The notes: a model not told the origin generated them from the sequence alone. DNA of 64,000 nt from Golubevia sp. BC0850 (GCA_012976225.1 JAAVVG010000015.1:124001-188000), one strand, 5' to 3'. Counted from the first letter of the stretch, positions 1 to 12,245 are shown. Program-made: numbers and translations.

Positions 1-475
1 TGTGTCTGTGCCCCTGAACACTTCCGACCTGCCGAGACGTTGTTGATGAAAAAGCACTAAATCCAATCTAAAAGCCTAAAAGTCTCGAGTGTTGCCAGTT
101 CTCCCAAAGTGTTCCACTGTTAGGTTTTTGGTTAGCGTTCGAGCGTTTTGATTGAGTGCGGCCTGCGGGGTAGTGGCCCTTCGAGAATAGCAGGCAGAGG
201 TTGAAAAGACCTATTGTTTTGCTATCCTTTCATCCTTCCCATCCACTCCTTCAACCCCTAATCCCAAAGACTTGGACAACCCATATAAAGGAGAGCTTTC
301 TCAGCGAGGTCCTTCTCAACCTTCTTCTTTCGTCCTTTCCTTCCTTTCCCAAGAAGTTTCTTCCGAACCTTCTTCTCTTTCGACCTCCGGTCTCCGCTTT
401 TGTCTTTTCTTTCCTCTCGAAACTTTTCCTTCTTCCTTTCCTACTCTTCAACCAACTTGCAAAATCTTCCTCAAA
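1..475 (+). promoter_or_regulatory. Upstream region and 5' leader of the exo-glucanase gene
   Basis: No gene is supported in this stretch. A TATA-like element (TATAAAG) lies at about 284-290, roughly 186 bases before the chosen ATG at 476. The following bases are strongly pyrimidine-rich (CTTCTTCTTTCG type), typical of fungal core promoters and leaders. The frame of exon 1 stays open upstream to an ATG at 272, but that would put 68 Ser/Pro-rich residues before a clean signal peptide, so 476 is preferred. Confidence 0.5.
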
Positions 476-3312
476 ATGCACTTCAGCAGTTCTAGCACTG
501 CCAGTGGAACTCTTCTTCTCACTCTTCTGGCTTCTACCAATGCTCTACCTTCAATCAACACTTTCAGAGGTGGAAAGGTTTCTTCATCTCTATTCAGCCG
601 AGAACATTTCGTTTCCGAAGTTTTGGAAGCAGTCCCAAACTTGCCAAACCCGAGAGATTATGGAGCTCACACTTCGGAAAGATCTCATCCAGAGCTTGAT
701 AATTGGGTAGCAATGTACGGGTACGGAGAACCTTCCAAACCTTCTCAAATCTCAACTCTTTTCAACTCATTCCTATCAAAAACAGAAGCTGTTTTCAAGC
801 TCACTGAAGAGTTGATCTCTTCTTACAGTCATCTCTTATCTCCTTACGTTTCCGAGAAGCAAAAGTACATTCCAAACCTAACCTTCTCAAAGAGCAAATG
901 GTGGAACAATGGCTTACCTCAAGAAGAAGATTTTGATGCTAGCGCAAATCCAAACCTCCCTCCTGATAGTGGTTTCGATTATGGAAACGTTCCTGTCAGA
1001 GGAGTGAACATCGGTGGGTAGAATCGAACGAACAGATTCTGACATTCATGACCTTGCTTTCAAGGCAATAGAGACTGGCACGCTGACACCAACTAACCTT
1101 CGAAATCTTGTTGCCAAATGATCTCCTTTCCTCTCTCAAAGGAAATTGGGTGAGTTTCAGAAGGAAGTCTGTTTGTTTGTTGCTTTTCGATCTCCGTACC
1201 CGGGTCTGATATCCTTCTTTTTCTTGACCACCGGGTCCACCGCGGTTCTCCTCTTTCAGCTCCTTGTCGAACTCTGGATGGACAGCGTGAGTTGTAAGAT
1301 TTCTATTCTGAGATGTAATGTCAAGTAGAGGCGATCCCGATAAGAGAGCATTGAAAAACTGACCTCTGAAACTCCCCAACTTCCTTCCTTAAGACTCTCA
1401 CTGCCGCCCTCAACAACCATGCTGTCAACGCTCCATTCCCAAACCCTATCGTCGATGAATGGACTGGTAAGTCAGCTTCGATGTCTCCTTGATTGGAGCT
1501 CGATAGATCCGCTGGTTTGGGGACTGACATCTTCATCCTCGTGGTTCTTCATCGTTTTTTTTGCCACCCTCCACCAGCCGGTCAATATTCGACTGTCGAA
1601 TGGGCCACTCACGTACTGGAAAAGCATTTCGACACGTGAGTCTAGAGTATGCATCTCATTTCAACCGAAGAGCTTGCCTCTGACCCAAGTTATTCTCTCT
1701 TCTCTCTCGCCCCCCCCAACTTTCTCCTTCTAAGCTGGATGGTTGAAGATGATTGGAAGAACATTGCAGCAGCTGGTCTCAACCACGTCAGAATTCCAGT
1801 TCCTCACTTTGCCTTCCCAGAGACCATTGGCTTCGCTCCTTACCTCGCTTTGAACCGTTTCGAGAAGCTCAAGGAAGGAGTGCTTCTCGCTAAGAAGTAT
1901 GGCTTGAAGGTTTGGATCGATCTTCACAGTGTTCCTGGTAGTCAAAATGGTGAGAACTCTGCTTCTTTCCACTGCTTTTGGGATTTCCCAAAACTGATTC
2001 AACTTCGATTTCAATCTCTTTTTCTAGGGTACGACAATTCTGGTCGGGCCACCGGAAACCCAAGATGGGCTACAAGACCTGAATACTATACTCGAACCAA
2101 ATACGCTCTAGATCGTCTTATCAACGAATTCTCTCAAGATATCTACAATGGAACTGTCACTGCTATCGAGCCAGTCAATGAGCCTTGGGGAAAGCAAGAT
2201 GGAACTGGAGCTATTCAAAATTTGCTAAACGACTACTACCGTTACGCTCACAACGCCATTGGACACCCAAACAACCAAACTGAGCCAGGAACTCTTTTGA
2301 TGGCTGCTCACGATGGATTTCAAGGACTTCAGTACTGGCAAGACTTCTGGAGTGGAATCGGTCGTCACAGAGTTTTACTAGACACTCATCCATATTTCGT
2401 CTATTCAGATTACGAGAAGAGATCAAAGGACAAGGCTAGATTGAAGGAAGTCTGTGATTTGGCTGATAGTTTCACTCAGAGTCAAAAGTATTATCCTTCG
2501 ATTGCTGGAGAGATGGCTTCTAATGGTGAGTAACTGGAATGGTGGCAAACTGAAAGCAAAGGATGTTGAGGTTGACCCTCTCTCTCTCTATCGTCTGTTC
2601 TATTCTTACAGGTCCAAATGGAGACAACTTGTAAGTTTGTTCTTGATTCGAAGTCGAACTGAATCCTAATAGTGTCTCACCTTCCCCTCTCCGATCACTT
2701 TCTTTCGACAGCTATGATCGTGATCTTCCAGTTGGCCCAGTGAAGTTCCCACAAGACGGAACCAACTATCCCTACTCTGTCAAGTACATGGTAAGTCGAT
2801 CTCTTAAGAGTTTCACAAGGATCTGAGCCTCTCATATTGACATCTCACCCTGCTCCTTCCCCCTTTCTTTGATCCCAGGCTTTCATGGCCTTGAACTTCG
2901 CAACTCAAAGAGACGTTTTCGAAGCCGGAGGAAGTGGTGGATGGATTTTCTGGGCATGGCGTAATGACAACGTTCAAGATTGGAATTGTGAGTCTACCTC
3001 CCGCCCGTTCGAAAGAAGCTCCATCGATCTTTCTTGCCCCTCGCCTACCTCTCAATATCTCCTAATTCTGTGCTGAACTTTCTGCCATCTCCATAGACCA
3101 AACTGGACTGAAGTATGGTTGGATCCCAAAGGATTTGGACGCCAAACCTTATGGAGAGAACATCTGTACCGGAGTGAGTATTTGTCGAATCTGTTTGGAG
3201 CTATTTGAGTCTCTCATCCCTCTTTTCTGATGTTACTTTGCTGATTTCTGTTCCTTTCTGTTCCTAAATTCTCGAACTCGAACAGTACCTTCACAAAATC
3301 GGAGCCACTTAA
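476..3312 (+). CDS. Secreted glucan 1,3-beta-glucosidase (GH5 exo-beta-1,3-glucanase, EXG1-like)
   Basis: The product is predicted to hydrolyse cell-wall beta-1,3-glucan from non-reducing ends outside the cell. I assemble 12 exons: 476-1013, 1142-1149, 1260-1286, 1394-1466, 1578-1635, 1735-1949, 2028-2525, 2612-2630, 2712-2790, 2879-2987, 3097-3173 and 3286-3312. They sum to 1,728 nt, or 575 residues. The start gives a signal peptide (MHFSSSSTASGTLLLTLLAS). An extension of about 120 residues precedes the domain, which makes it longer than yeast Exg1 (about 450). GH5 hallmarks are VRGVNIGNW (about 175-182), the acid/base glutamate in EPVNEPWG (about E358) and the likely nucleophile in SIAGEMASN (about E468). 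There is no GPI-type hydrophobic tail. Exons of 8, 19 and 27 nt are unusual, but phase closes across all joints. The family assignment is firm; the substrate is inferred from family. Confidence 0.92.
1142..1149 (+). other. 8-nt microexon in the GH5 gene
   Basis: The eight bases GAAATTGG are flanked by an AG acceptor (CTCTCAAAG) and a GTGAGT donor. Joined to the preceding exon end (ATCG) and the next exon (CTCCTTGTC) they restore I-G-N-W-L-L-V-E, the conserved GH5 N-terminal signature. Skipping them would shift the frame. Confidence 0.8.
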
Positions 3313-3864
3313 ACAGGCTCTCTAACTTGATCTCCTCTCCCGAAACTTTTTTCAAATCCGGAACGGATGTTTTCCTTCAATTTTTACCATGATTTATATT
3401 GCTCATCGTTTAATAATGTTCTTCTCTGCCTTCGAGAGATTTTCCTTCGTCAATTCTTGTCTATCGTTTACCTTCCCCTTTCCCGTTTCGATTTCGTCAG
3501 CTCCATCTACCTCGACCTATTTCTCTCAAACCCATTGTTGTCTTATACCATCGTACTCTGTTTCTATGATTGGATCAATGAAATGTAATGACCAATTCGA
3601 AAGTAAAAAGGGGATCGAGGGGGTCGATTTGGACGTGTCGTGATGCTGGAACGCGGTTCAGTGTTTCTTAACGCTTATAGATTCTGAGCTAAACATCGTC
3701 ACATCACATCCTAGCAAATTTGAATCATCTCTTCTTATTAAGTCTTGAATTCACTCAACAGAAACAGCAACAGCAACAGGCACTACCATATAGTATACTA
3801 TTCAGCAAGAACCTACCCAGACTCTTCTCTCCCTCTCTCTTCTCTCTGAGCCGCCTCACCATCT
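3313..3864. other. Intergenic region between the glucanase and CDC45
   Basis: No gene is supported. The left half is the T-rich 3' untranslated region of the glucanase. The right half is the CDC45 promoter, with a CAG/CAA-rich tract around 3760-3780 and a pyrimidine run up to 3850 just before the ATG. Confidence 0.4.
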
Positions 3865-6800
3865 ATGGTGGTAATTCATCGACCTCGACCTGCCTCAGAT
3901 CCATTCTATTCATCCAGAACCTCTGATTATTCACAAGCTTATCTTTCAATCCTAAGAGCTTCACGTTCAAGATCGATTGGTTCAACTTCTTCTTCAGCTT
4001 CAGCTGCTGTTCTAATTCTAGTAGCTCCAGATGTAGACGCTCTTTGCGCTGCAAGGTTGTTCGCAAAGTTATTGAGAGAAGATGATGTCCCTTATAGAGT
4101 TGTACCCGTTGATGGTTATAGAACTTTGAATGCCATCATCACTGATGATGTTCAGGGTAATCAAGAGGTGAGTACACAACACAGCAAGGAGAGAAGGACA
4201 GGGAGACAGAGACGCGTGGAGAGGATGAAAACTTGCTAATGAGCTGATTGGGAATCGAATGGAAGGATTGGAAGAGAGAGAATCACGTCGGGTTGGGTAG
4301 GGCGAGTAGAGCTGGAGGGTTGACTCCACGCGTTGTGTTGCAGGCAGTCGTTTCTTTGGCTAGAGATAGAGAAGTTCATCCCTTGGAGGATTCGAGGGAC
4401 GTTCAATACAGTACTTGCTATCCCTATCAATCGCCAACTACTTTTGGAGACTCCGAAGCCCCACTTTCCTCCCAACCCCCTCCAACATCTAACATCTCCC
4501 CTCTCCCCTTTCCAGCTCCATTCTCTCCTCTTCATCAACCTAGGATCCATCCTCTCCCTTCCAAACTATTTCACCTCCTCAACCTCAATCGACGAAGAAA
4601 ACCCAGGTGCTCATCCTCTACCGACTCATTGCACAGTTCACGTTCTAGATTCACATAGACCTTGGAATTTAGACAACCTCTTCGCAACTTCTCAGTTGTT
4701 GGAGAAACAGATTTGCATTTGGGATGATGGTGAAATTCAAGAAAGGTTGGGATTGGAAAGGGAAGCGTATGAAACTTTGGAATTTGATGTGGAAAGTGAT
4801 AGTGAGGAAGATGAGAGTGAAAGCGAGAGTGAGAGTGGGAGTGATGAGGATGACGATGAGGAAGAGGAAGATGAAGAAGAAGAGGAGGAGGAGGAGGATG
4901 GATCTCCGAAAAATGGAGGGAAGAAGAGAAAAAGGACGGGGGTTGAAGGTAGTGATGAGGAAGGAGAGGAAGGTGGAAAGGTGAGTGATACCCCCCTTCT
5001 TCAGTGTTTCCTTTGAATGATTCTTGATTCTCGCCCTCTTGTTCCACTCTCACTTCAACAGAAATCTCGGAAGAGGAAACATAAACGACGTCATCGATCC
5101 AAACCTCAAAGAATCTCAAGAACCACAAGAATGAAATTTCGAAATGTTTTGGGAAGGTATTATTCCAAAGGAGCTGCCACTGGAACCAGTGTTGCTGGAA
5201 TGATGTACATGCTAGCTGCTAAGTTAGGTAGAGGAGACAATGATGCTTTGTGGTGAGTGAAATCCCTCTCTCTTTGGAACGATCACTTGTAGTCTCGGCT
5301 GACCTTCTCTTCTCTTCTCACTTTTTAGGCTCGCAATTTTGGGTTTAACTTCTCAATATCTCTCGTCTTCTCTTCATTTCGACGATTATGACACTCAATC
5401 TAGAGCTTTGGCTTCTGATGTAGTTGCTCTCAATCCAAGACCTTCAGATCCAAAAGGTAGAGCTCATGCAGCAGCTGATTCAAGTGTCTCAAGTACTTCT
5501 GCTGATGATGCTCAAATTAGAGTTTTAGAATCTGAACTGAGGTTTACTTTGTATAGGCATTGGAGTTTGGAACACTCGATGTATCATACTAGTTATGTAG
5601 CTGCTAAACTTGGAATCTGGAGAGAGAAAGGAATGAGTAGATTGAGAGGATTGTTGGCTAAGATGGGGTGAGTTTCTCTTCCTACCCTCTCAAGTATTTG
5701 CTCAAGGTGTTTACTGAATTCTTTCTTTTTGGGGCTGCTCAGATTCTCACTTCAAAACTGTCGTCAGCATTATGAACATATGGATCTAGATTTGAGAGCA
5801 ACTTTGGTTTCAAAAATGGACGACATAGCTCCAGAATACGGTTTAACAGAGTTAACTTATAGATCTTACATTCGATCCTTTGGTTTCCTGGCTTCACCGA
5901 TTTCAGCTGCAGATGCAGTTGAAGGAATTCATGCTCTTTTGAACGCAGCTTATGGAGTTAGAATCGATGTTGAAACTCCAGGAATGACTTTCGCAGCTTC
6001 GAATGCGAAAGCAGGAGCTGGAACTGGAGGCGGGAATTATGGTGCTCCTGGAAGTTCTGGAAGTGAACTGTTTGGTCAGAAAAAACCTTGGAGATTACTA
6101 GATCATACCAAAGGATCTGATAAGGAGAATAATAGACCGGGAAATAGAGATGAATTGGATGATGGCGAGAAAACTAGAAGGGTGGAACAAGATAGAGATG
6201 AAGCTTGGAAGAATTGCTTCCACGCTGCTTATGCTGCTTTGGATTCTAAGAAGGCTTCGAGGTGAGTTTCTGGGATGGAGAATCAGTTGTTCAATCCAAC
6301 CCACGCTGGAAGCAAAGCTCACCCACCTTTTCTTCTCCTATTGATTCTCTCCTAGTGTCGCTGTTTTAAGTTCATCCTTAGCTCTCGCCAAATCACTTCA
6401 CACAGCAGTCATCTCTCAAGGAGTCTCATTGATCGACAAACAAGCCATTAGAACTCTAGCATCTTTCCGTTTAGCAATCATCAAAGATGGACCAGATCTT
6501 CATCTTTTCTCTCATCCTTCAACTTTAACTCGTTTGGCTCTATGGTTAGTCGATGCTCTAAGAGACCTCATCAATGAATCTGAACTCAAAAAAGCTAAAG
6601 GAAAGAGAGCTAGGAAATTACAGAGAGCTGGAAAACAACAAGATGAAGATGATGGAATTGATGCCAACGCTGTTGTTAAGAATTTACCTTTCGTAGTGGC
6701 TGCTTTGGATGAAGAAACTGATGTCTTTGTCGTAGTAGGTGTAACTGGAGCTCCTGATTTCGGTGATACTAGGAGAAATCGATTCGGTTTGAGCTTTCAA

Positions 6801-6917
6801 GAAGCTGCTAGGAAAAGTGGGGCTAGGACTAGACATGATAGATTTGAGACTGCTGCTATTGAGGTTAGAAAAGAAGACATCGGGAACTTCGTTGAACAGT
6901 TACATTTAGAGGCCTGA
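3865..6917 (+). CDS. CDC45: DNA replication initiation factor Cdc45
   Basis: Cdc45 is the non-catalytic core subunit of the replicative CMG helicase (Cdc45-MCM-GINS) in the nucleus. Six exons (3865-4167, 4516-4980, 5062-5252, 5329-5667, 5743-6261, 6356-6917) sum to 2,379 nt, or 792 residues. Family signatures are APDVDALCAARLFAKLL (about 55-70, the degenerate DHH/RecJ-like N-terminus), LLFINLGSILSLPNYF, VLDSHRPWNLDNLF, SLEHSMYHTSYVAAKLGIW and the C-terminal GVTGAPDFGD region. A long acidic stretch rich in Asp, Glu and Ser (about 4795-4905) is followed by basic clusters (GGKKRKR, KSRKRKHKRRHR) that look like nuclear localisation signals. This is the known acidic insertion of Cdc45 in an extended form. 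The first intron (348 nt) is long for this window. The assignment is firm. Confidence 0.95.
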
Positions 6918-7307
6918 TCGACTCTCAAATTGGAAAGAAGCTGTGGACTTTTCTAAGATGTCGTCTCTTTCTCTCTCTGTCTCTCTCCTCCCCGCTTCCT
7001 TTACAATCTCTCTTCTATCTTTGCTGTTTACCCCTGATCTTTACAGAATTTCTCTCTTTTTTGTATCACCTCTTTGTCTCTCTCGGCTCCATTTCGATTC
7101 CTTTCTCTCGGCTCCCCAGACTCAGCGTCATTTCCCCATTTCAAGTGTTTATATGTAGTAAGTCGTGAGCAATCAATCACAATCTTCCAATGGAGTCTTG
7201 ATCGACAGACGGAGTGACCACTTTTGGTGAGATTCGGGTGAGCGCGGTGAGCTCGTCTCAGCTGTCGTGTCTCTTCTTTTCGGCTCGTTCTCTTGAAAAC
7301 GACAACC
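6918..7307. other. Intergenic region after CDC45
   Basis: No gene is supported. It holds the CDC45 3' untranslated region, with CT-rich low-complexity sequence at about 6960-7090, and then the former promoter of the F-box-like pseudogene. Confidence 0.35.
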
Positions 7308-9363
7308 ATGAATCAAAATCAACCACAAATCACTCAAAAAGCAAAGAGAACGACAGTGGTTAACGTGGATAGTCTTCCAGAAGATCTAGTAGACCCATTG
7401 GTTCATCAAATAAGAAGCTGAGTTCAGACCAAAGATGAGGATCAAGAGAAAGAGGAGGAACGAAGGTGAGTACTGAAAGAGTCACTTGTGCATTTCATTT
7501 CTGCATGACATTTCGTTTCTGCATGACTGCCTCCGTTCTAACGTGACTGGATCTTCTTCTTGCCTTCTCAGATTCAGAGATGTCACCCTTCACGGACTGG
7601 CTCTCTCCTCGACCTCAGGTTACAAGAACTACTGCCGCTTCCTTCTCATCAACATCACTTTGGAAGCCTATCACATGGAGGCTCTACTCTCCTTCTTTCA
7701 ACGTCAACCAGAAGCACGGACACTCGTCAAGACTTCAACCATACTCGATCCATCTAATAGAGAGACGGAAATAACAGAAGCCACGATAGCTTTGTCAAAT
7801 TCTTTCTTTCTTCTTTTTCTGAGTATTCAAGTTTGGCGGAAGTGCCCGCGACTGAAAGAGCAAGCTTCATGACAGGTTATGAGAAGTATGTGACTAACTC
7901 ATTTCTAGCTCAAATGAAGAGCGTAAAGACAAACCCTGAGGTAACTCAATTTTCTTACGTCGAGAAACTAAATGGAAAAGATGTCCCTCTAGCCTTCTTA
8001 GTCAACTCTCTCAAGCAATTCTACAGTTTCTCAACAAAATTCACTAAGTGTCTTATCTCACGAAAGAAGGCTCTCTGGCTCTTGTGCTTTTGCCGTGGAT
8101 TGAAATCTGCGATACTTTCTGTTGGTATCTCTACAGCCTGCGCTGAAGTCGTTCTCGGACCACAAAGAAGGATTCAAAGGTTTATCGAATTTAAAAGAGT
8201 TGGCTCTTTCTATCGGTTTTGATTATGAGAAGTCGGATAGGAGAAGTTGGTGGGGATTGCCATTGGAATCAAAAGTAAGGTGGTACGGAGGTAGTCGGAA
8301 GTCTGAAGCGGTCTTTAACTTACTTCAAGTGACTAAAGAGTTACAATCTTTTGAGATCTCCCAGACCTCAACTGAAGATAGACTCGAAGATGAATCAGAA
8401 CTCTATCCTGGCTATGTCTTCGGATTGGATGGACGGGTGGGACGATGCTTCATCTACGAGTAATTGGATTTGAACAATGAAGATGAGACTCAAGATAGAC
8501 TAGATGACGCCATTTTCCGAAACCTCCAGTTTGGTCACTTTAATACGTTTTCATTGTTCAGTCTTATTCAACACGCCTACCTCAATCTTCAGTTGCCATC
8601 AACTCTTCGATAAATCTACATTGGTTACTACCTCGACGAAGCCTCAGTATCATCATCATCAACCGCTCCAGCACACTTCGACGAAGAGTATCACTTAAGT
8701 TTCATCCTTAAAACTAGAAAGCTTCCAAGCTTGGAGTTTGTAGGAGTGCCAGAGAGACCGTTCAATTCGTTCTTTGAGCCAATCACTAGTACCGATTTCA
8801 TCAAGAGCTGGAAGAAACATAGGGAAGCCCTCAAGAATTTAGAAATGTTCAAAACCGGAAGAGTGAAATTATGTTTATTGAAACCAGGAGAGATTCGTGA
8901 GTGAGCTACAAAGATTCGGTTTAGAGACAGAGAGAGATCTGACGACTCTTCGTTTCCCCCCCCCTTTCTTTGATGTCAGCTGGAGACGAGTCTAAAGGAG
9001 AAGGCTGCCTCACTAATTTCCGTGACCACTCTCCTTTCCTGACGTAGAGGCTGGTTTCTCTGGAACTTCGACGAAAGAATGTTGTGGATACCTGTTTGAT
9101 GAGAAGAGTTGACGTAGTGGAGAGGATTTCGAGCTTCGATCACACCGATGCTTTGTCTGAGAAGTTATCAGTCACCGAGGTTCTCTTAAACGATTCACGG
9201 CGTATTCGATGACAGAGTCGGGCTGAGGAGAGGTGAGTGAGAACCATCATCTTTCGACCAGAGTCAAGAGTCGCTAATATGCTCTATGGTTACTTTCTCC
9301 AACAGGTTTCAAGAGTCCAAACCGGTGGTGGAAAGGAAAGTCGACACCTCTCAGCCTCCCTGA
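7308..9363 (+). pseudogene. Decayed F-box/leucine-rich-repeat-like gene
   Basis: The reading begins with an ATG at 7308 and a short F-box-like segment (DSLPEDLVDPLVHQI). An in-frame TGA follows at 7419-7421, after which the same frame resumes (VQTKDEDQEKEEERR) and splices through a GTGAGT intron to FRDVTLHGLALSS. Further blocks in shifted frames include YEKYVTNSFLAQMKS (about 7875-7930), LSNLKELALSIGFDYEKS (about 8175-8240) and LKTRKLPSLEFVGVP (about 8710-8760). The last blocks are AGDESKGEGCLTNF (about 8980-9020) and a tail near 9080-9210. Plausible introns survive at about 7466-7570, 8900-8979 and 9230-9305. I count one stop and at least two or three frame breaks, so it looks like a fairly recent loss. 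The F-box label rests on the N-terminus and the LRR-like spacing, and is moderate. Confidence 0.55.
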
Positions 9364-9735
9364 GTGACTTTTCTCAGTAGCCTTGTCTCATTCTCCTTCT
9401 TGTCTTTTCTGCGTCTTCCATTGTTAATGCTAACCCAGTACATGATGAGCGAGGTCAATCGGAGAGCTGACTGGCTACCGTTCGTGTCCTCCAAACTCGA
9501 ACCTCAACTTTTGCAGGTCTCACTATCAAATTGGCAGAGCGGCTTTTTGAAGTACAGAAATAAGAACAGAAACAGAAAGAGCAGAGAGGACAAGATATCG
9601 CTAAGGGTCCAGATCCAGCAATCGAGAGAGAAACAAAATTAGATACTCGGATTCTTTGAGAGTTTTGAGAAGTAAGGGGCAAGAAGAATAGAGCGCATCA
9701 AAAACGAGAAAATGAAGGGTTGAAAGAATCTCGTT
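9364..9735. other. Intergenic region between the pseudogene and the acyltransferase
   Basis: No gene is supported. Short open frames occur here but none has a domain, splice support or codon pattern like the neighbours. Confidence 0.35.
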
Positions 9736-12245
9736 TTAGTTTCCGAAGAGGTAGATGAAACTTCCTCTCTTACGAACACTGATTGGAAGTAGTTCGTACT
9801 TGAACGAGTCCAGTTGAGTGAAGAAACCGGACCGGATGAAGGGAGAGCAAAAGAGAGGAATGACTGCTAGGAAGAAAGCGTGGAGCATGAGAACCGAGAC
9901 AAAGGTAGGAATCTGTTTGAGAGATTGAGAGAAAAGGTAGAAGTAAGCAAAAGAGAAAAGTTGAAATCCAAGGCTGCCTTCGACCAAAGAAGAACTCACC
10001 TTTGCGTTGGCTTCTGGGTAAGTTCTCTTGAACCAAGTCGAGACGACAGTGGCGACTCCGTTCGCTCCGAAGAAGAGAATGTTCTGAGAGAAACAGAGAA
10101 ATAAAGGGGTTTGAGTTTGAATGAGCAAAAAGCAGTTTGAAAGGAGTGACAAATCCGGCTTCTCTGAATCACCTCTCCGTTTGCGAACCCAAGAGTGAAG
10201 TAGGTGATGTGCTCGTGGAAGATTCCACTCATGATGAAAGTAGCCATGGCAGCGGCAGCTTTTGGCAAGAAGCTACCCTTTGGCTTGCTGGCAGATTTGC
10301 TTCCAGCCTTAGAGGCAGTACTTCCATTTCCATTAGCGGCACCTTTTCTGTTTGTGACTTGACTGTTTCCATCAGATTTAGTCATTGGACGTAAACCAGA
10401 AGATCTGGCGCGAGATGAAGTCTCTTCATCTTCAGATTTGCTTCCATGTTCAGCTTCAGTTTCGGAGAGATGGTCGAGATGCTGCTTGCGAGCTAATTGA
10501 GCTGCACGACCTTTGGAAGGCTTGCGAGAGATTGATGACTTCTTTCCTTTCCTTCCACCAAAGACTACACGATGAAGAACAGTAGCGATGGCTCTGTTCC
10601 AGTGAGACCAGAAGAGACGAATGTTGGTGGTTCCAAGAGGATTTTCGCTGAAGGGTGAGGGAGAGACGAGACGAGGGTGAAATTCTCAGCATCTACGCAC
10701 CCTGCTGAACAGATTTATGCTTCTACTTACAACATATCTTGCATCTCAACGTTGATGATGATACCGATTCCCTTCAGTAGACCATCTCCGAAGAGAGCGA
10801 GAGCCATCAAGATCTAGAGAAGAAACGAAGGTTGGCAGTTTAGCTTCATCCGAAGGACAGCACAGAAAGAACCAAGCGAAAACTTACGGACAAACCGAGC
10901 ATATCACAATAGCAGTGATAAGCAAATTGACTCATTCCCTTCGTGAGCTCGAAAGGAGGAATGAAGTAAAGAGTGAGCAGGAGGAATACGAACTCGCAGA
11001 GGACCTTGGGGTAACCTTTTAAGTTCTCGATCCTAGGGTTCCTAGCGTATCCTTCTCTTTGAGTACGTTCTTCGATCTCATCTTCCTCTTTTGGGAAGGC
11101 CCAGAGGTGAGCTAAGAATCGGACGAAGTTCCAAGAATTGACCTCTTCTCTGGTTCTGATGTTCCAGATATCCCAGACCAGCATTGAAGATCGGAAACCA
11201 AGAGCAGGGCGCCAGAAATCGAGCAGCATGACCTGGTCATAGTGAAAAGAGGAGACGAGTTGAATTAGTGACGAGGTGAAGATTGGGATTGTCAGTAAGA
11301 ATCGGCTGCGAATTGACGTTCATTGGGCAGACTCGCTACTCACCCCACTCATACCTAGGAGGAAAGAGTCAATGAGGAATCAAACAAGGGAAGATTCAGT
11401 TCAAGAAACGTTTGACAGAGACCATGCAGTTAAAAAGTGTCATGGAAAGGAACTCACCAGTGGCAAGAGGCCAAGCCATAAGGGTCGCAATGAGACCACC
11501 GATGCAACCCCACTGCAATTGGAAACGAGAAAAGGTTTGAGAGCGAGAGTCAGTTTTGCCACCAGTGAGAGAGTTTGCCGGACGACGATCAAGCAGCAAA
11601 ACCGATTGCGAGCGGAGGTCAAAGTGGATTAGATGATGAAAACAGAGCAAGGAACTCACGTGAAGAAGTCGAGATTTGGGAGAGACGTAGTGATATAGGA
11701 AGAAAGCTACTATAGAAGAGACTGATAGGACATAGCAAAGAGAGTAACAGGAAGGATGGAGGTGATCGGGATGGTGCTGCAAGGTTCTTCTCATCTTGGA
11801 AGTCGCCCACGACGAGCTCTCCGGGCTCATGCAACGCCTCTTGCCCCCCTTTTGACTGCCCATACAGAAAAGAGCATCTCTGTTGGGTGAGTTTTGAATC
11901 GGTGGGATCTAACGAAGTCAACTTCGAGCATCCAAGCTAGTTCGCTCTCTCTCTCCTCCTTGCCATCCACCAGCTCCGATGCTTCCTTCCTCTCTGTCTC
12001 TTCTGCCTGAACTCACTAATGATCATGAGACCCATTCTAACAGCGATGATAGCAGCCAATCTCAAAGGATATGGGTCCAAGTCATACTCCACCACCTTGA
12101 ATCCCCTAGCTCTAAAAAACTCCAAAACCGGATCTTTCTTCAAGAGCTCGAATCCCCAAGCAGAATACTTTGGTCTATGAGCTCCTAGAAGGTCTGCGAC
12201 TCCATGAGCCACCTTATCTGTTACAGCAGAATACACTTCTGCCAT
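9736..12245 (-). CDS. Multi-pass MBOAT/wax-synthase-domain O-acyltransferase
   Basis: It is predicted to be an ER-type membrane acyltransferase of the wax-synthase-like MBOAT family; the substrate is unknown. Nine exons, in order 12245-12017, 11877-11660, 11512-11458, 11354-11344, 11232-10888, 10813-10731, 10647-10173, 10083-10000 and 9912-9736, total 1,677 nt (558 residues). Hydrophobic segments recur, for example YVLSVSSIVAFFLYHYV, VLCEFVFLLLTLYFIPPF and FVSVLMLHAFFLAVIPLF. The motif NIRLFWSHWNRAIATVLH is followed much later by FIMSGIFHEHITYF. The SG-x-x-HE pattern is the conserved active-site region of this family. A basic, low-complexity linker (about 100 residues, rich in Ser, Lys and Ala) sits between them, longer than usual. 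One exon is only 11 nt. The family is well supported; a role in lipid, sterol-ester or polyol-ester acylation is inference. Confidence 0.8.
11344..11354 (-). other. 11-nt microexon in the acyltransferase gene
   Basis: On the minus strand the eleven bases GTATGAGTGGG lie between a CTAG acceptor and a GTGAGT donor. They contribute the codons G-M-S-G with the flanking exons and keep the frame; without them the frame would shift. Confidence 0.65.
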
